A stretch of DNA of 43,511 nt, taken from contig JBMNOA010000011.1 of the NCBI GenBank assembly GCA_050942825.1, positions 1 to 43,511 of the forward strand, in the 5' to 3' direction. Each line of letters starts with the position of its first letter. Position 1 is the stretch's first letter. The notes below the pieces were generated by a model. That model was not told the origin of the DNA. It worked only from the letters and a program-made list of their open reading frames with translations, and made no database searches. Source of the DNA: CAYRML01 sp050942825. GTDB lineage: Bacteria; Bacillota; Dehalobacteriia; UBA4068. The position numbers and the translations under genes are program-made. Of this stretch, positions 7,700 to 15,153 are shown one piece after another.

Positions 7700-8193
7700 T
7701 AGCTATTACACCATTAATCTTCCGGTACAAAAAAATCCGGAGAGGTTTCTCATCGATCACGCATCTAGCCCTGATCTATAATTATTTTTGGATACAGACA
7801 TTCTATTATCCTCGTGTATGATAACAGTGCCAACAACGTTTGTACTAACTTGAAAAATATTTATCGCAAGCCGGATATCAATAATAAACAGCTCTACGCG
7901 CAGGATAAAGAAACCGTCCATGCAAATAATTTCTTGCCGGGATAAATACCGCCGCTGTTGTAGCGGGTATTTTTATATATGCCCCCCTAGAGGGGCATAA
8001 GCCGTCCGACAGAACCCGACTACCGGACTATTGCGGGGTGCTAGACTCGCTCACTGACCAAGGACCAAGATATCCTTATGAAGTCCGCCAAGACCCAAAC
8101 GCAGGTCCCCAAATGAAAAACAGCGCCTATAAAAATAAGCACGGTTTTTCATCATAAGAAAAAGTGGAGGTTGTGAATTACTTTCAAAACTAT
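7700..8193. other. Gene-free region with two hairpins and degenerate open frames
   Basis: No confident gene. On the plus strand there is a short open stretch ending at 7946 (ILVYDNSANN and following residues). It is followed by a hairpin AAATACC-CGCT/AGCG-GGTATTT (7944-7972) with a T tail, and a second hairpin ATGCCCC/GGGGCAT (7979-7998). A further open frame runs without a start codon to TAA at about 8157. These look like 3' ends of lost plus-strand genes. I do not recognise either. Confidence 0.4.
7944..7975 (+). terminator. Rho-independent terminator, plus strand
   Basis: Stem AAATACC-gc-CGCT / AGCG-GGTATTT with a 5-base loop, followed by TTTTT. No intact plus-strand gene precedes it, so it probably belonged to a lost gene. 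Confidence 0.6.
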
Positions 8194-9192
8194 TTAGTGG
8201 GGATCGGGATATATCTTATAAAAATTGGGAGGTCCATCAAAATGGATTAACTCAATTATCGTACCTAAGTCCTTTTCAGTATCGAAATAAACTCCATAGC
8301 CATCTTTACCACCTATACCAAAGGCACTGGCTATTTCTTTATAGCCAAGCTTTTTCATTTCTTCTATTTGTTCCAAATCATATATAACGATACCTAAGTA
8401 CTGCAGGCCGTCGCCCCTGGATTTAAGAAATTTCATATGCGGAGTTGCACCTGATACCGGCTGGATAAGTTCCAACATTAGCGGCCCTAACTGTGCGGTT
8501 GCAATCTTACATAAAAATTCACAAGGCTTACCGTAGCATTCATGTTTATCTAATCCAGTTCCAAGTTCAAAGAAGGACCAAGGTCCAATACCCAGCTCAT
8601 TCCAGAAATATTCAACCGTTTTATCTACATCTCCAACCACAAAACCAATCTGATCAATTTTTGTGATATTAAATTTGCCTTTAAACTTTTCTTCCGGATC
8701 AGGATATACTTTATATATCTCAACTCCTGAACCATCGGTAGGATAACACCCTAATTCAAGTACACAACCAAGGCTTTTATCAGTATCGAAATAAGCCGCA
8801 AAGCCATCTTTCATATCCCCGATACCCGAAGCGCTGCAGATAACATTATAGCCAAGATTTTTCAGCTTTTCTGCTTCTTGGGGACTGTCTATCATGAAAC
8901 CTAAGTGCTGCATACCTTCGCCTTTTGTTTTCAGAAAATCCATATGTGGCAAAGGACCCGAAACAGGCTGGATCAGTTCCAGGGATATAGGCCCAACTTG
9001 CGATTCAGCGATTTTCATCAAATTAGAACAAGGCTCACCATAGTATGTTGATTTTTCAACATTGGGTCCAAATTCTATAAAAGCCCACGGTCCGATACCA
9101 AACTTTTTCCAAAAATACTCAGCTGTTTTATCTACATCCTCAACTACAAACCCTACATGGTTAATTTCTTTTAAGTTTAGGCTACATTGCAT
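8194..9192 (-). CDS. Two-domain VOC (glyoxalase/bleomycin-resistance fold) protein
   Basis: A 332-aa protein made of two homologous vicinal-oxygen-chelate halves (about residues 1-160 and 170-332). Each begins with I-x-(H/Q)-(V/I)-GFVV-x-DVDKT-x-EYFW and contains G-x-GPW, LELIQPVSG and a late aspartate-threonine-glutamate segment (YFDT). The halves clearly arose by internal duplication. VOC enzymes use paired halves to hold a divalent metal and act as epimerases, lyases, dioxygenases or isomerases. The metal ligands cannot be fixed by eye, and the first half has His where the second has Gln in the opening motif. The start ATG follows AAAGGAG. It lies downstream of the aminotransferase and permease and upstream of the E2/E1 operon. 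A decayed copy of its first half is at 13725-13881. A methylmalonyl-CoA epimerase-like role is possible but unsupported. Confidence 0.75.
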   Translation of the reverse strand: MQCSLNLKEINHVGFVVEDVDKTAEYFWKKFGIGPWAFIEFGPNVEKSTYYGEPCSNLMKIAESQVGPISLELIQPVSGPLPHMDFLKTKGEGMQHLGFMIDSPQEAEKLKNLGYNVICSASGIGDMKDGFAAYFDTDKSLGCVLELGCYPTDGSGVEIYKVYPDPEEKFKGKFNITKIDQIGFVVGDVDKTVEYFWNELGIGPWSFFELGTGLDKHECYGKPCEFLCKIATAQLGPLMLELIQPVSGATPHMKFLKSRGDGLQYLGIVIYDLEQIEEMKKLGYKEIASAFGIGGKDGYGVYFDTEKDLGTIIELIHFDGPPNFYKIYPDPH

Positions 9193-9319
9193 TAGTAAAT
9201 CTCCTTTCTTAAATAAAGAAAAGTTACAATATAAAAATTAGTAGGTGCCAAAACACCATGTGAATGGAGGTTTTTATAGCGGATTTTACCTTAATTATGA
9301 GAAAGATTAGGTAAGAGTT

Positions 9320-9362
9320 TTGCGGGTGATTGGAACTTTTTTAGTTCTTTCCTCACCCGCAA
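9320..9362 (-). terminator. Hairpin after the permease gene
   Basis: GCGGGTGA/TCACCCGC (9322-9329 and 9353-9360), extended to TTTGCGGGTGA/TCACCCGCAAA with one or two offsets. It lies in the 3' untranslated region of the permease (stop at 9378). It lacks a clean T tail, so it is either a weak terminator or a 3'-end stabilising hairpin before the VOC gene. Confidence 0.45.
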
Positions 9363-9377
9363 AGCGAGATATGTTTA

Positions 9378-10806
9378 TTAATTATTTACGGCTTCAGCTG
9401 AGCTTGCAGAGGCTGCTTCTTGATACTCAGAAGCATTCTGCTGGGCAAATTGCGCATCCACTTTGGAAGCATATATGTCAATGGGTTTTCTGAAACCTTT
9501 TGTGCGGATGGCCAGATAGATAACTCCAACTGCTATCCAGGCGAATCCTAATTTCTGGGCCTCTACACCCAAGCTTAGCCATAAGTAAGCGCTGGTAAGG
9601 AAGCCGACAATGGGAAAGATAAGATGGGTGATAATTTTACCAACCCCGCGGACTTTCTTGACGAAGAAGAAATATCTGATCGCCGAAAGGTTGACCAGTA
9701 CGAAGGTAAAGAGTGCGCCAAATGTGATCAGGGTAACAACAATATTTACGTCGGCCCAAATAAAAGCGGCGGTGATAGCAGTCAAGAGAATGACATTATA
9801 TGTCGGCACATGGGTCTTGGGATTCTCATGACCAAAGAATTTTTGCGGCAGAGAGCCTTCACGGCCCATAGCAAACATTAGGCGGGTTGAAGCGGCCATC
9901 ATATCCAGCGCAATGGCAAACATCCCTATTACCTGACAGACAAGCACTATTGTAAACAGTATTTGACCACCTGCAACCAAAATGGGATCAAAGATAGCCG
10001 CACTGGGATCGGTGTAGTTCATAAAGTCAGGCCATAGACATTGGCCCAGATAGGAAACCACCACATAGATCACGGTCATAACCAGACAAATAAGGATCAA
10101 AGCTCTGGGCAAGTTACTTTTTGGTTTTTCAGTATCTTCCGCAAGTGCCGTCAGGGCATCAAAGCCTAAAAAGCTAAAGCAGGCTATCGCCGCTCCTTGA
10201 CCAATCGTTGACCAGCTAAAAGTTTCTGGATTATAGAAAGCCTTGGCGGTAAAAGTGACTCCCATATCCCCACTGGCTAAAACATTGATTGCCGCGATTA
10301 TGAAAAAGACTACCATAGCCGCGGAGAAGATCGTCAAAGCATTATTGACTTTGCCACCCCCCCTAATGCTCCTGAGATTGATGAATAATACTGCCGTAAG
10401 ACAAATAGCTCTGATGAGATAAAATATTAACTGCGGGGAATAAAGCATTAAAAAAGATACCAAAGAAGAGCATACACATTAAGGGGATCAAACAATAATC
10501 AAGAATGATCGCCCAGCCAGCGATAAATCCTACATAAGGATGAAGCCCCTTGGCGGCGAAAGTATAAGAAGCACCCGCGCGGGGAAATTCGGCGGCAAAA
10601 ATACCATAAACATAAGCTACAAAGATCATCGGGACAAGTGCGATTAAATAAGCGATAGACATATGCCCGCCAGTTATTGGCTGTACAGTGCCATATACAG
10701 GTACAGGACCCCAGGGATTAACCAATGCTAGGCCAATCAGAAACAAAGTGACTAAACCGATTTTTTTTCTGATACTACCAGAAGCTTCTACAGGACCAAA
10801 GTTCAT
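9378..10806 (-). pseudogene. APC-superfamily amino acid permease, frameshifted
   Basis: A membrane transporter of the amino acid-polyamine-organocation superfamily, about 475 aa if read through one frameshift. The first frame (10806 to about 10410) gives the N-terminus with helices 1-3, including the conserved GGHMSIAYLIA and GASYTFAAKGL. The second (about 10415 to 9378) gives the remaining helices, with CFSFLGFDALTALAEDTEKPK and FALDMMAASTRLMFAMGREG-type motifs and a polar tail. The overlap fits best if one T is missing from the run at about 10410-10416 (minus strand), joining FNALFPAVN to IFYLIRA; the G-run nearby keeps family spacing and is not suspect. The start ATG follows AAAGGAGG. It lies between the aminotransferase and VOC genes, suggesting import of the amino acid or amine used by them. 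It is either a true pseudogene or a homopolymer sequencing error. Confidence 0.85.
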
Positions 10807-10858
10807 TTCTATTCCTCCTTTTTCATTCTAGTTTTATCAGTTAAAGCTACTCCCTAAT

Positions 10859-10883
10859 GGATAGGTCAATTTATTACCTATCC
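10859..10883. repeat. Inverted repeat in the aminotransferase-permease gap
   Basis: GGATAGGT and ACCTATCC (10859-10866, 10876-10883) form a perfect 8-bp stem with a 9-base loop. There is no T tail in either direction, so it is a dyad operator or mRNA hairpin rather than a terminator. Confidence 0.45.
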
Positions 10884-10952
10884 TCTTAAAAAAATGTTTA
10901 TACGATACATTCCAGTTAAGTTGTACGGTCTTTATGGAAGGTTGATATAGAT

Positions 10953-12302
10953 TTATGCTTTTACAAGCTCGACGATGGCTTTATCCATCTTAGCTAAGGT
11001 AGTATCGATATCTTCCTTGGTATGAGCCAAAGTCATATACCAACGGAAAGCAGGCATCATGATCAAACCGTCTTGCTGCAAATTGTTACGAAGTTTGATC
11101 ATAAATTCCATGTCAAAGCCTTCCAGTTCATCTAAAGTATAGACTGGTTTGCGTCCACCCTTGACCCCGAAAATTGTATTGAGCACACCAGGAGCCTCCG
11201 TAATACGGATATCGAGCTTATATTTTTCTGCTAATTTCAAGATACCGACGGTTAATAATTCCTGTAAATTGAGCATATTTTTATAACGGGCACAGTCATC
11301 GCGTTCCAGTATTTCTATGGTCGTGGCTATCGCTCGCATACCTAAATTCCAACCATTAAAGGTACCGGGAGCTATAACTTTTCTATCACAGAAACAGTAA
11401 GACATAATCTTCTTTTTACCGGCAACTAGAGCTGTCGGCAATCCACCGGAAATGGCTTTACCCATGGTGCAGATATCTGGAGTAACGCCAAAGAATTTCT
11501 GCGCGCCGCCTAAACCAAGGCGAAAATCGGTAATAATTTCATCGAAGCTCATCACGACATTGTACTTATCGCATAATTCACGGATCAATTCCAGGAAACC
11601 GGGTTTGGGATACATACCGAAAGTATTGCAGACCATAGGCTCAAAGTGAATAATGGCTATCTCATCATGATGTCTTTCAAAGGCAGTACGCAAGGCATCA
11701 AAATCATTCCAAGGTAGAACGATAAGATCTTCTCTGATATGGGGCGAGGTGCCCTTGCTATAATGATCATCAAATTCCGGATCGTCATATAAGACATATT
11801 CACCATCAGGGCCTAATTTAATCAGACCACCCAGGACATTATCGAACCAGCCATGATAATGCTCAACAAAGCGGACGATCTTGGTTTTACCGGTATAGGC
11901 GCGGGCGATACGGAAGGCTACCTGTACAGCCTCAGTACCCGTTGTAGCAAATTTAAACTGTTCACCGCAGGGAATATATTTGGCTAATTTTCTGGCAACG
12001 ATGACATCATCCTCGCCAAAAAATACCCCAGAACTGAGGATAGTCGCATTGTTTTTAATATTTTCTGTCAGTGAAGCTACATATTCATCGTCACAGTTGC
12101 CGAGGAGAGTTGGGCCCAAGCCACTGGTAAACTCAATATATTCATTGCCATCGATATCCCACATATGACTACCCTTGGCATGGTCAATGAAAACTTTATG
12201 TTTAGTTGCTTCCAAAACTGTATGTCTTAGATTGGAATGGTTGCCAGGATAGTACTTATTAAATTCTTTTGTTAGAGCCATGCTTTTTTCATTTGCTATC
12301 AT
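10953..12302 (-). CDS. Class III PLP-dependent aminotransferase (glutamate-1-semialdehyde aminomutase-like)
   Basis: A 449-aa fold-type I, class III aminotransferase resembling HemL and omega-aminotransferases. The PLP phosphate-binding GTEAVQVAFR is near residue 122, the pyridine-nitrogen aspartate is D254 in MSFDEII, and the Schiff-base lysine is K282 in MGKAISGG. HYHGW is the usual motif after the small domain. The ATG at 12302 is 7 nt after GGAGG; a TTG at 12308 lies too close to the SD. There are no other heme genes, so heme synthesis is unlikely. With the adjacent permease, VOC protein and divergent AraC regulator it more likely acts in amine or amino-acid catabolism. The substrate is unknown. 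A dead partial copy lies at 7459-7588. Confidence 0.85.
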   Translation of the reverse strand: MIANEKSMALTKEFNKYYPGNHSNLRHTVLEATKHKVFIDHAKGSHMWDIDGNEYIEFTSGLGPTLLGNCDDEYVASLTENIKNNATILSSGVFFGEDDVIVARKLAKYIPCGEQFKFATTGTEAVQVAFRIARAYTGKTKIVRFVEHYHGWFDNVLGGLIKLGPDGEYVLYDDPEFDDHYSKGTSPHIREDLIVLPWNDFDALRTAFERHHDEIAIIHFEPMVCNTFGMYPKPGFLELIRELCDKYNVVMSFDEIITDFRLGLGGAQKFFGVTPDICTMGKAISGGLPTALVAGKKKIMSYCFCDRKVIAPGTFNGWNLGMRAIATTIEILERDDCARYKNMLNLQELLTVGILKLAEKYKLDIRITEAPGVLNTIFGVKGGRKPVYTLDELEGFDMEFMIKLRNNLQQDGLIMMPAFRWYMTLAHTKEDIDTTLAKMDKAIVELVKA

Positions 12303-12394
12303 TGTCAAGCCTCCTTATTATTTAGTGCCTCTGAAAATATTTTGATTATTATCCTTCTATATTTTTAAATATACAATTTGGACATTGTTCAATC

Positions 12395-12411
12395 TAGGGT
12401 AAATCGGTGCA
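12395..12411 (-). promoter_or_regulatory. Shared promoter element, copy 3 (aminotransferase/araC intergenic)
   Basis: The plus strand reads TAGGGTAAATCGGTGCA. It lies 93 bp upstream of the aminotransferase start, within the 288-bp divergent region in front of the AraC-family gene. On the minus strand a TTGAAC hexamer follows immediately, with TTTAAA 17 bp on. This is the natural place for an operator of the divergent regulator. Confidence 0.55.
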
Positions 12412-12590
12412 ATTTTAAAGCTAAAAAATAGCGACTAACCAGTTGACAATAGAGATTAAGTATAATAAAATTTTGGTGAAATGAATAAACTGTTAAGTCA
12501 GAATATTCAATTTTAGGCTTCTATAATGGAGTATTAACAGATAATACAATACTTATATTTTTCCATCAAGAAGCTTTGAAGGTGATGAGA

Positions 12591-13421
12591 ATGAAGAACA
12601 CTTTGGATGTAAAAGACTCTATTATCCCGCCATTTCAACCGGATATTGAATGCAAGCCCTTTTATAAGAGCCATGTAGTAGAGCCTGATTCGCCGCTTAG
12701 CGGTATCATATCCGATTATTATCAATTTGCAACTGATAGGCGGGGAGATCCTTGCGCGCGGATTTTGCCGGACGCTTGTATCTATATGGTGTTCGAGCTA
12801 GATCCTTTAATAATGCGTCCTGTTTTGTTCACTTGCACCCAGTTTATAAAACAGATAAATTTATTGCCACACACCGAATATTTTTGCGCGCGATTTTATC
12901 CCGGTGCTGTCGGTAATTATTTTAATTGTCATATCGATGATATTCTCAATCAGCCTATGTACTTGGACGAAACTATGCATAAGCTTGAATATAAACAATT
13001 GCTGCATGAGCTACACATCTGCAATGACTTTGAGCAGCGCATCGCCGCAATCGCTAGGTTTATTGAGTTTAAACATGCGTTGGTCAAAGAATTTAAGAAT
13101 ATACTTATTTATTCCAGAAATCTGATAATTACATCTAGCGGTACAATTAACATGGGTATGCTATCCAAGGAAATAAATTATTCGCAGCGTTACCTGCGCC
13201 AATTATTCCAAAACTATATTGGCGTCTCCCCAAAAACTTTTTGTGAGATATTGAAATTCCAAAAATCATTTGCTATCACATGTTTTTTCAAAACCAAATA
13301 TACTTTATGTGACATTGCCTTATTATGCGGTTATTATGACCATTCGCAAATGGATAGGGCCTACATACGCTTAGTGGATAAAAATCCCACTGAATTACAT
13401 AACATTTTCACACTAAAATAG
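12591..13421 (+). CDS. AraC-family transcriptional regulator
   Basis: A 276-aa one-component regulator. The C-terminal about 100 residues hold the two helix-turn-helix motifs of the AraC DNA-binding domain. The first is seen in INYSQRYLRQLFQNYIGVSP and the second in DIALLCGYYDHSQMDRAYIR, followed by PTEL. The N-terminal about 160 residues resemble the sensor region of AraC proteins that begin with SPLSGIISDYYQF and a later PDACIYMVFE (DUF6597-like). ATG 12591 fits AAGGTG 7 nt upstream; ATG 12585 is an alternative. It is divergent from the aminotransferase, with the shared promoter element between them. It is the likely activator of the aminotransferase, E2/E1 and SDR units (inference). The effector is unknown. 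Confidence 0.85.
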   Translation: MKNTLDVKDSIIPPFQPDIECKPFYKSHVVEPDSPLSGIISDYYQFATDRRGDPCARILPDACIYMVFELDPLIMRPVLFTCTQFIKQINLLPHTEYFCARFYPGAVGNYFNCHIDDILNQPMYLDETMHKLEYKQLLHELHICNDFEQRIAAIARFIEFKHALVKEFKNILIYSRNLIITSSGTINMGMLSKEINYSQRYLRQLFQNYIGVSPKTFCEILKFQKSFAITCFFKTKYTLCDIALLCGYYDHSQMDRAYIRLVDKNPTELHNIFTLK

Positions 13422-13670
13422 CATGAGGAGACCAGTCAAATAGGTATTGTGGAAAATCAACATTGAATTGTTATGTCTGGAAAGATTCCGCAGAAACCAT
13501 GCAATCAACGGATTGAATGATTGCTTGCTACAAAGAAAAATATCTGGTATCTGGTAAGGATTGTATGACTATTCATTTAAAGCATCATCTAGTGGGTGTT
13601 ATGGCTTCATTAAATATATAAATTAATATATAAATTAAGGTAATTGTTTTGATGATATTGTTAAAAACAA

Positions 13671-13701
13671 AACTGGCGCCACTATAAAAAAGGCGCCAGT
13701 T
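13671..13701 (-). terminator. Rho-independent terminator, minus strand
   Basis: Perfect 10-bp inverted repeat AACTGGCGCC/GGCGCCAGTT with an 11-base loop. On the minus strand it is followed by TTGTTTTT. It lies just downstream of the VOC remnant and was probably the terminator of that lost gene. Confidence 0.7.
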
Positions 13702-13724
13702 CACGTAATTTTATCTTTTTAAGT

Positions 13725-13881
13725 ATCGAGTATCGGAATAAACTTCACATGCCAATAATACAAACTATTTCCTTATAGCCAAATAGCCAAGCCTTTCTAT
13801 TCTTTCTATACCTTCGGAATCTTATATCATAAAACCTAGGTGCTGCATGCCTTTACCTTTTGTTTTCAGAAAATCCATCGG
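13725..13881 (-). pseudogene. Remnant of a VOC-family gene
   Basis: The plus-strand sequence matches the first-half coding region of the intact VOC gene around 8780-8938. Shared stretches include CTTATAGCCAA, the part for MQHLGFMI, and an exact TTTTGTTTTCAGAAAATCCAT. On the minus strand it encodes MDFLKTKGKGMQHLGFMI and then stops. Frame breaks and a missing start show it is dead. Confidence 0.8.
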
Positions 13882-14110
13882 AAAGCCGGTGGCTTTGGCA
13901 ATTGGATCCAATTCATCAACATTAAGAATAAAATCAGTTTTTGATACTTAAAAAAAGCACCAGTATCTTTTGAGAACCTTCGTAAGCATGATTTTCCCTG
14001 GGAGTATAGGTTTTTTTAATTGGGCTAAGACCGTATCTTAGCTCCGTTCAAATCAGAAGCGGTAATAAATATATCGTCTTCTTTGTCCAATAATAAAAAA
14101 GCATAGCCCT

Positions 14111-14320
14111 TATCACTTTGCTGGAGCATTGCTCCACGAAATGAGGCACACCTTTATATCCATATCTAAGGCCGATGTCCCACCGGAATTATTGAAGCTG
14201 ATTGTTGAACATACTGCCAATACTAACACTTTCGGCATATATGGACATACTGTTGATGGTGAATTAGAACGAGCCGCAAAGTTAATTGATTCTATTTTTA
14301 ACAGACTACTAAAAAAATAA
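14111..14320 (+). pseudogene. Tyrosine recombinase (integrase) C-terminal remnant
   Basis: A 69-residue C-terminal piece of a phage/ICE-type tyrosine recombinase. It holds HEMRHTFIS (catalytic Arg of the R-H-R box), LLKLIVEHT in place of the usual VGH, and IYGHTVDGELERA with the nucleophilic tyrosine. The upstream two thirds of the enzyme are missing and no start codon with an SD precedes it. It ends 73 bp from the tRNA-Pro gene, pointing at it, the usual position of an integrase beside its attachment site. A short direct repeat (AGTGTGGTAA, twice) follows the stop. It marks a lost integrative element. Confidence 0.8.
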
Positions 14321-14352
14321 AGTGTGGTAAAAAGTGTGGTAATTAAACAAAA

Positions 14353-14387
14353 AAAGACCTGTCTATCAAGCATGATAGCAGGTCTTT
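14353..14387 (-). terminator. Terminator of tRNA-Pro (bidirectional)
   Basis: Stem AAAGACCTG-t-CTATCA / TGATAG-CAGGTCTTT with loop AGCA and T/A runs on both sides. It serves tRNA-Pro on the minus strand and the integrase remnant on the plus strand. Confidence 0.8.
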
Positions 14388-14392
14388 TATGC

Positions 14393-14469
14393 TGGTCGGG
14401 GTGAAAGGATTTGAACCTTCGGCCTCTGCGTCCCGAACGCAGCGCTCTACCAAGCTGAGCCACACCCCG
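14393..14469 (-). tRNA. tRNA-Pro (anticodon CGG)
   Basis: A 77-nt cloverleaf with encoded CCA. The acceptor CGGGGTG pairs with CACCCCG, the discriminator is A, the D-arm reads GGCTCAGCTTGGTAGAGC, the anticodon stem CTGCG/CGCAG holds loop TTCGGGA (anticodon CGG), and the T-arm contains GGTTCAAATCC. It adjoins the integrase remnant and was probably used as an attachment site. Confidence 0.97.
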
Positions 14470-14481
14470 TCTGCCCGCTTT

Positions 14482-14511
14482 ATTCTACATTATTTTGCCT
14501 GCTTCTGTCAA
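14482..14511 (-). promoter_or_regulatory. Sigma-A promoter of tRNA-Pro
   Basis: On the minus strand TTGACA, 18 bp, TAGAAT, ending 13 bp before the tRNA 5' end. Confidence 0.7.
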
Positions 14512-14610
14512 CAAAAAATATCTACTTATTATTGAATTTGTTTTTTATTAATGCTATCCTATTATTGCTTTTATGTAGCTGTTCGATTTCTTTTATATAC
14601 GGAGGTTTTT

Positions 14611-15069
14611 ATGCACATTGTTTTAGTTGAACCCGAGATACCAAATAATACAGGCAACATCTCCCGTACTTGTTCGATTACGGGATCAAGCCTGCATTTA
14701 ATACGTCCATTAGGATTTTCCGTTGATGATAAACACCTTAAGCGGGCCGGACTTGATTATTGGCAATACCTGGATTTGCATTTTTATGACAGTATCGATG
14801 AGCTTTTTGCAACCTATCCTGAGGGGCGGTTTTTTTATGCTTCCACAAAAGCAAAGAATTATTATCATCAAGTTAAATACAAAAAAGATGATTTTCTGGT
14901 TTTTGGCAAAGAAACGGCAGGCCTGCCTGCTGAGCTATTGCAAAAAAACCAAGATTATGCCATTAGAATTCCTATGTCAAAAGATTTACGCTCCCTTAAT
15001 TTAGCCAATTCTGTAGCCATCATACTTTATGAAGCTTTAAGACAAAATAATTTTATGGATCTTTTATAA
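14611..15069 (+). CDS. trmL: tRNA (cytidine(34)-2'-O)-methyltransferase
   Basis: A 152-aa SPOUT-fold methyltransferase that methylates the wobble 2'-OH of leucine tRNAs. It has the TrmL signature: N-terminal IVLVEPEIPNNTGNISRTC, LIRPLGFSVDDKHLKRAGLDYW, then FGKETAGLP and the C-terminal trefoil-knot region IPM-x-x-x-RSLNLANSVAIILYEALRQ. ATG 14611 follows GGAGG; an earlier in-frame start lacks a site. It is a single gene downstream of the tRNA-Pro region. Length and motifs match the family, so this is a firm call. Confidence 0.93.
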   Translation: MHIVLVEPEIPNNTGNISRTCSITGSSLHLIRPLGFSVDDKHLKRAGLDYWQYLDLHFYDSIDELFATYPEGRFFYASTKAKNYYHQVKYKKDDFLVFGKETAGLPAELLQKNQDYAIRIPMSKDLRSLNLANSVAIILYEALRQNNFMDLL

Positions 15070-15087
15070 AAATTTCTCATAAAAAAA

Positions 15088-15153
15088 TTTTTTTTTGGCA
15101 TAATACTCTTGACTGCAAAACCTAAAGAAAGGAGTATTTTTATGCCAAAAAAA
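15088..15153 (+). promoter_or_regulatory. Long hairpin covering the SD and start codon of the GerMN gene
   Basis: The left arm (15088-15108, T-run then GGCATA-ATACTC) pairs with the right arm (15132-15153, GAGTAT then TATGCC and an A-run), about 20 bp with a two-base bulge. The right arm contains most of the SD and the ATG at 15142. If the transcript includes the left arm, translation initiation would be masked. Confidence 0.5.

Larger units (their letters stand above)
13422..14110. other. Gene-poor graveyard region
   Basis: No intact gene over about 690 bp. It contains near-identical AT-rich tracts (about 13610-13640, ATATAAATTA repeated), the hairpin at 13671-13701, the VOC remnant at 13725-13881 and, on the minus strand at 14025-14114, a 29-codon open stretch. 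That stretch, with GYAFLLLDKEDDIFI and DLNGA, resembles the first cold-shock-like domain of RNase R. The last match is by eye only. Confidence 0.45.

Noticed and set aside
7667..7705. Sigma-54 promoter suggested by TTGGCAC
   Set aside because: No GC at the -12 position with correct spacing in any of the three copies, and no sigma-54 activator in the window.
7930..8157. Open plus-strand frame of about 76 codons
   Set aside because: No start codon or SD, passes through a terminator hairpin, no recognisable family.
10953..12302. hemL (glutamate-1-semialdehyde aminomutase for heme)
   Set aside because: Fold and motifs fit the wider class III family, no heme genes are near, and the context is catabolic.
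14113..14463. 116-aa minus-strand ORF over the tRNA-Pro gene
   Set aside because: It translates the tRNA, its terminator and the antisense of the integrase remnant.
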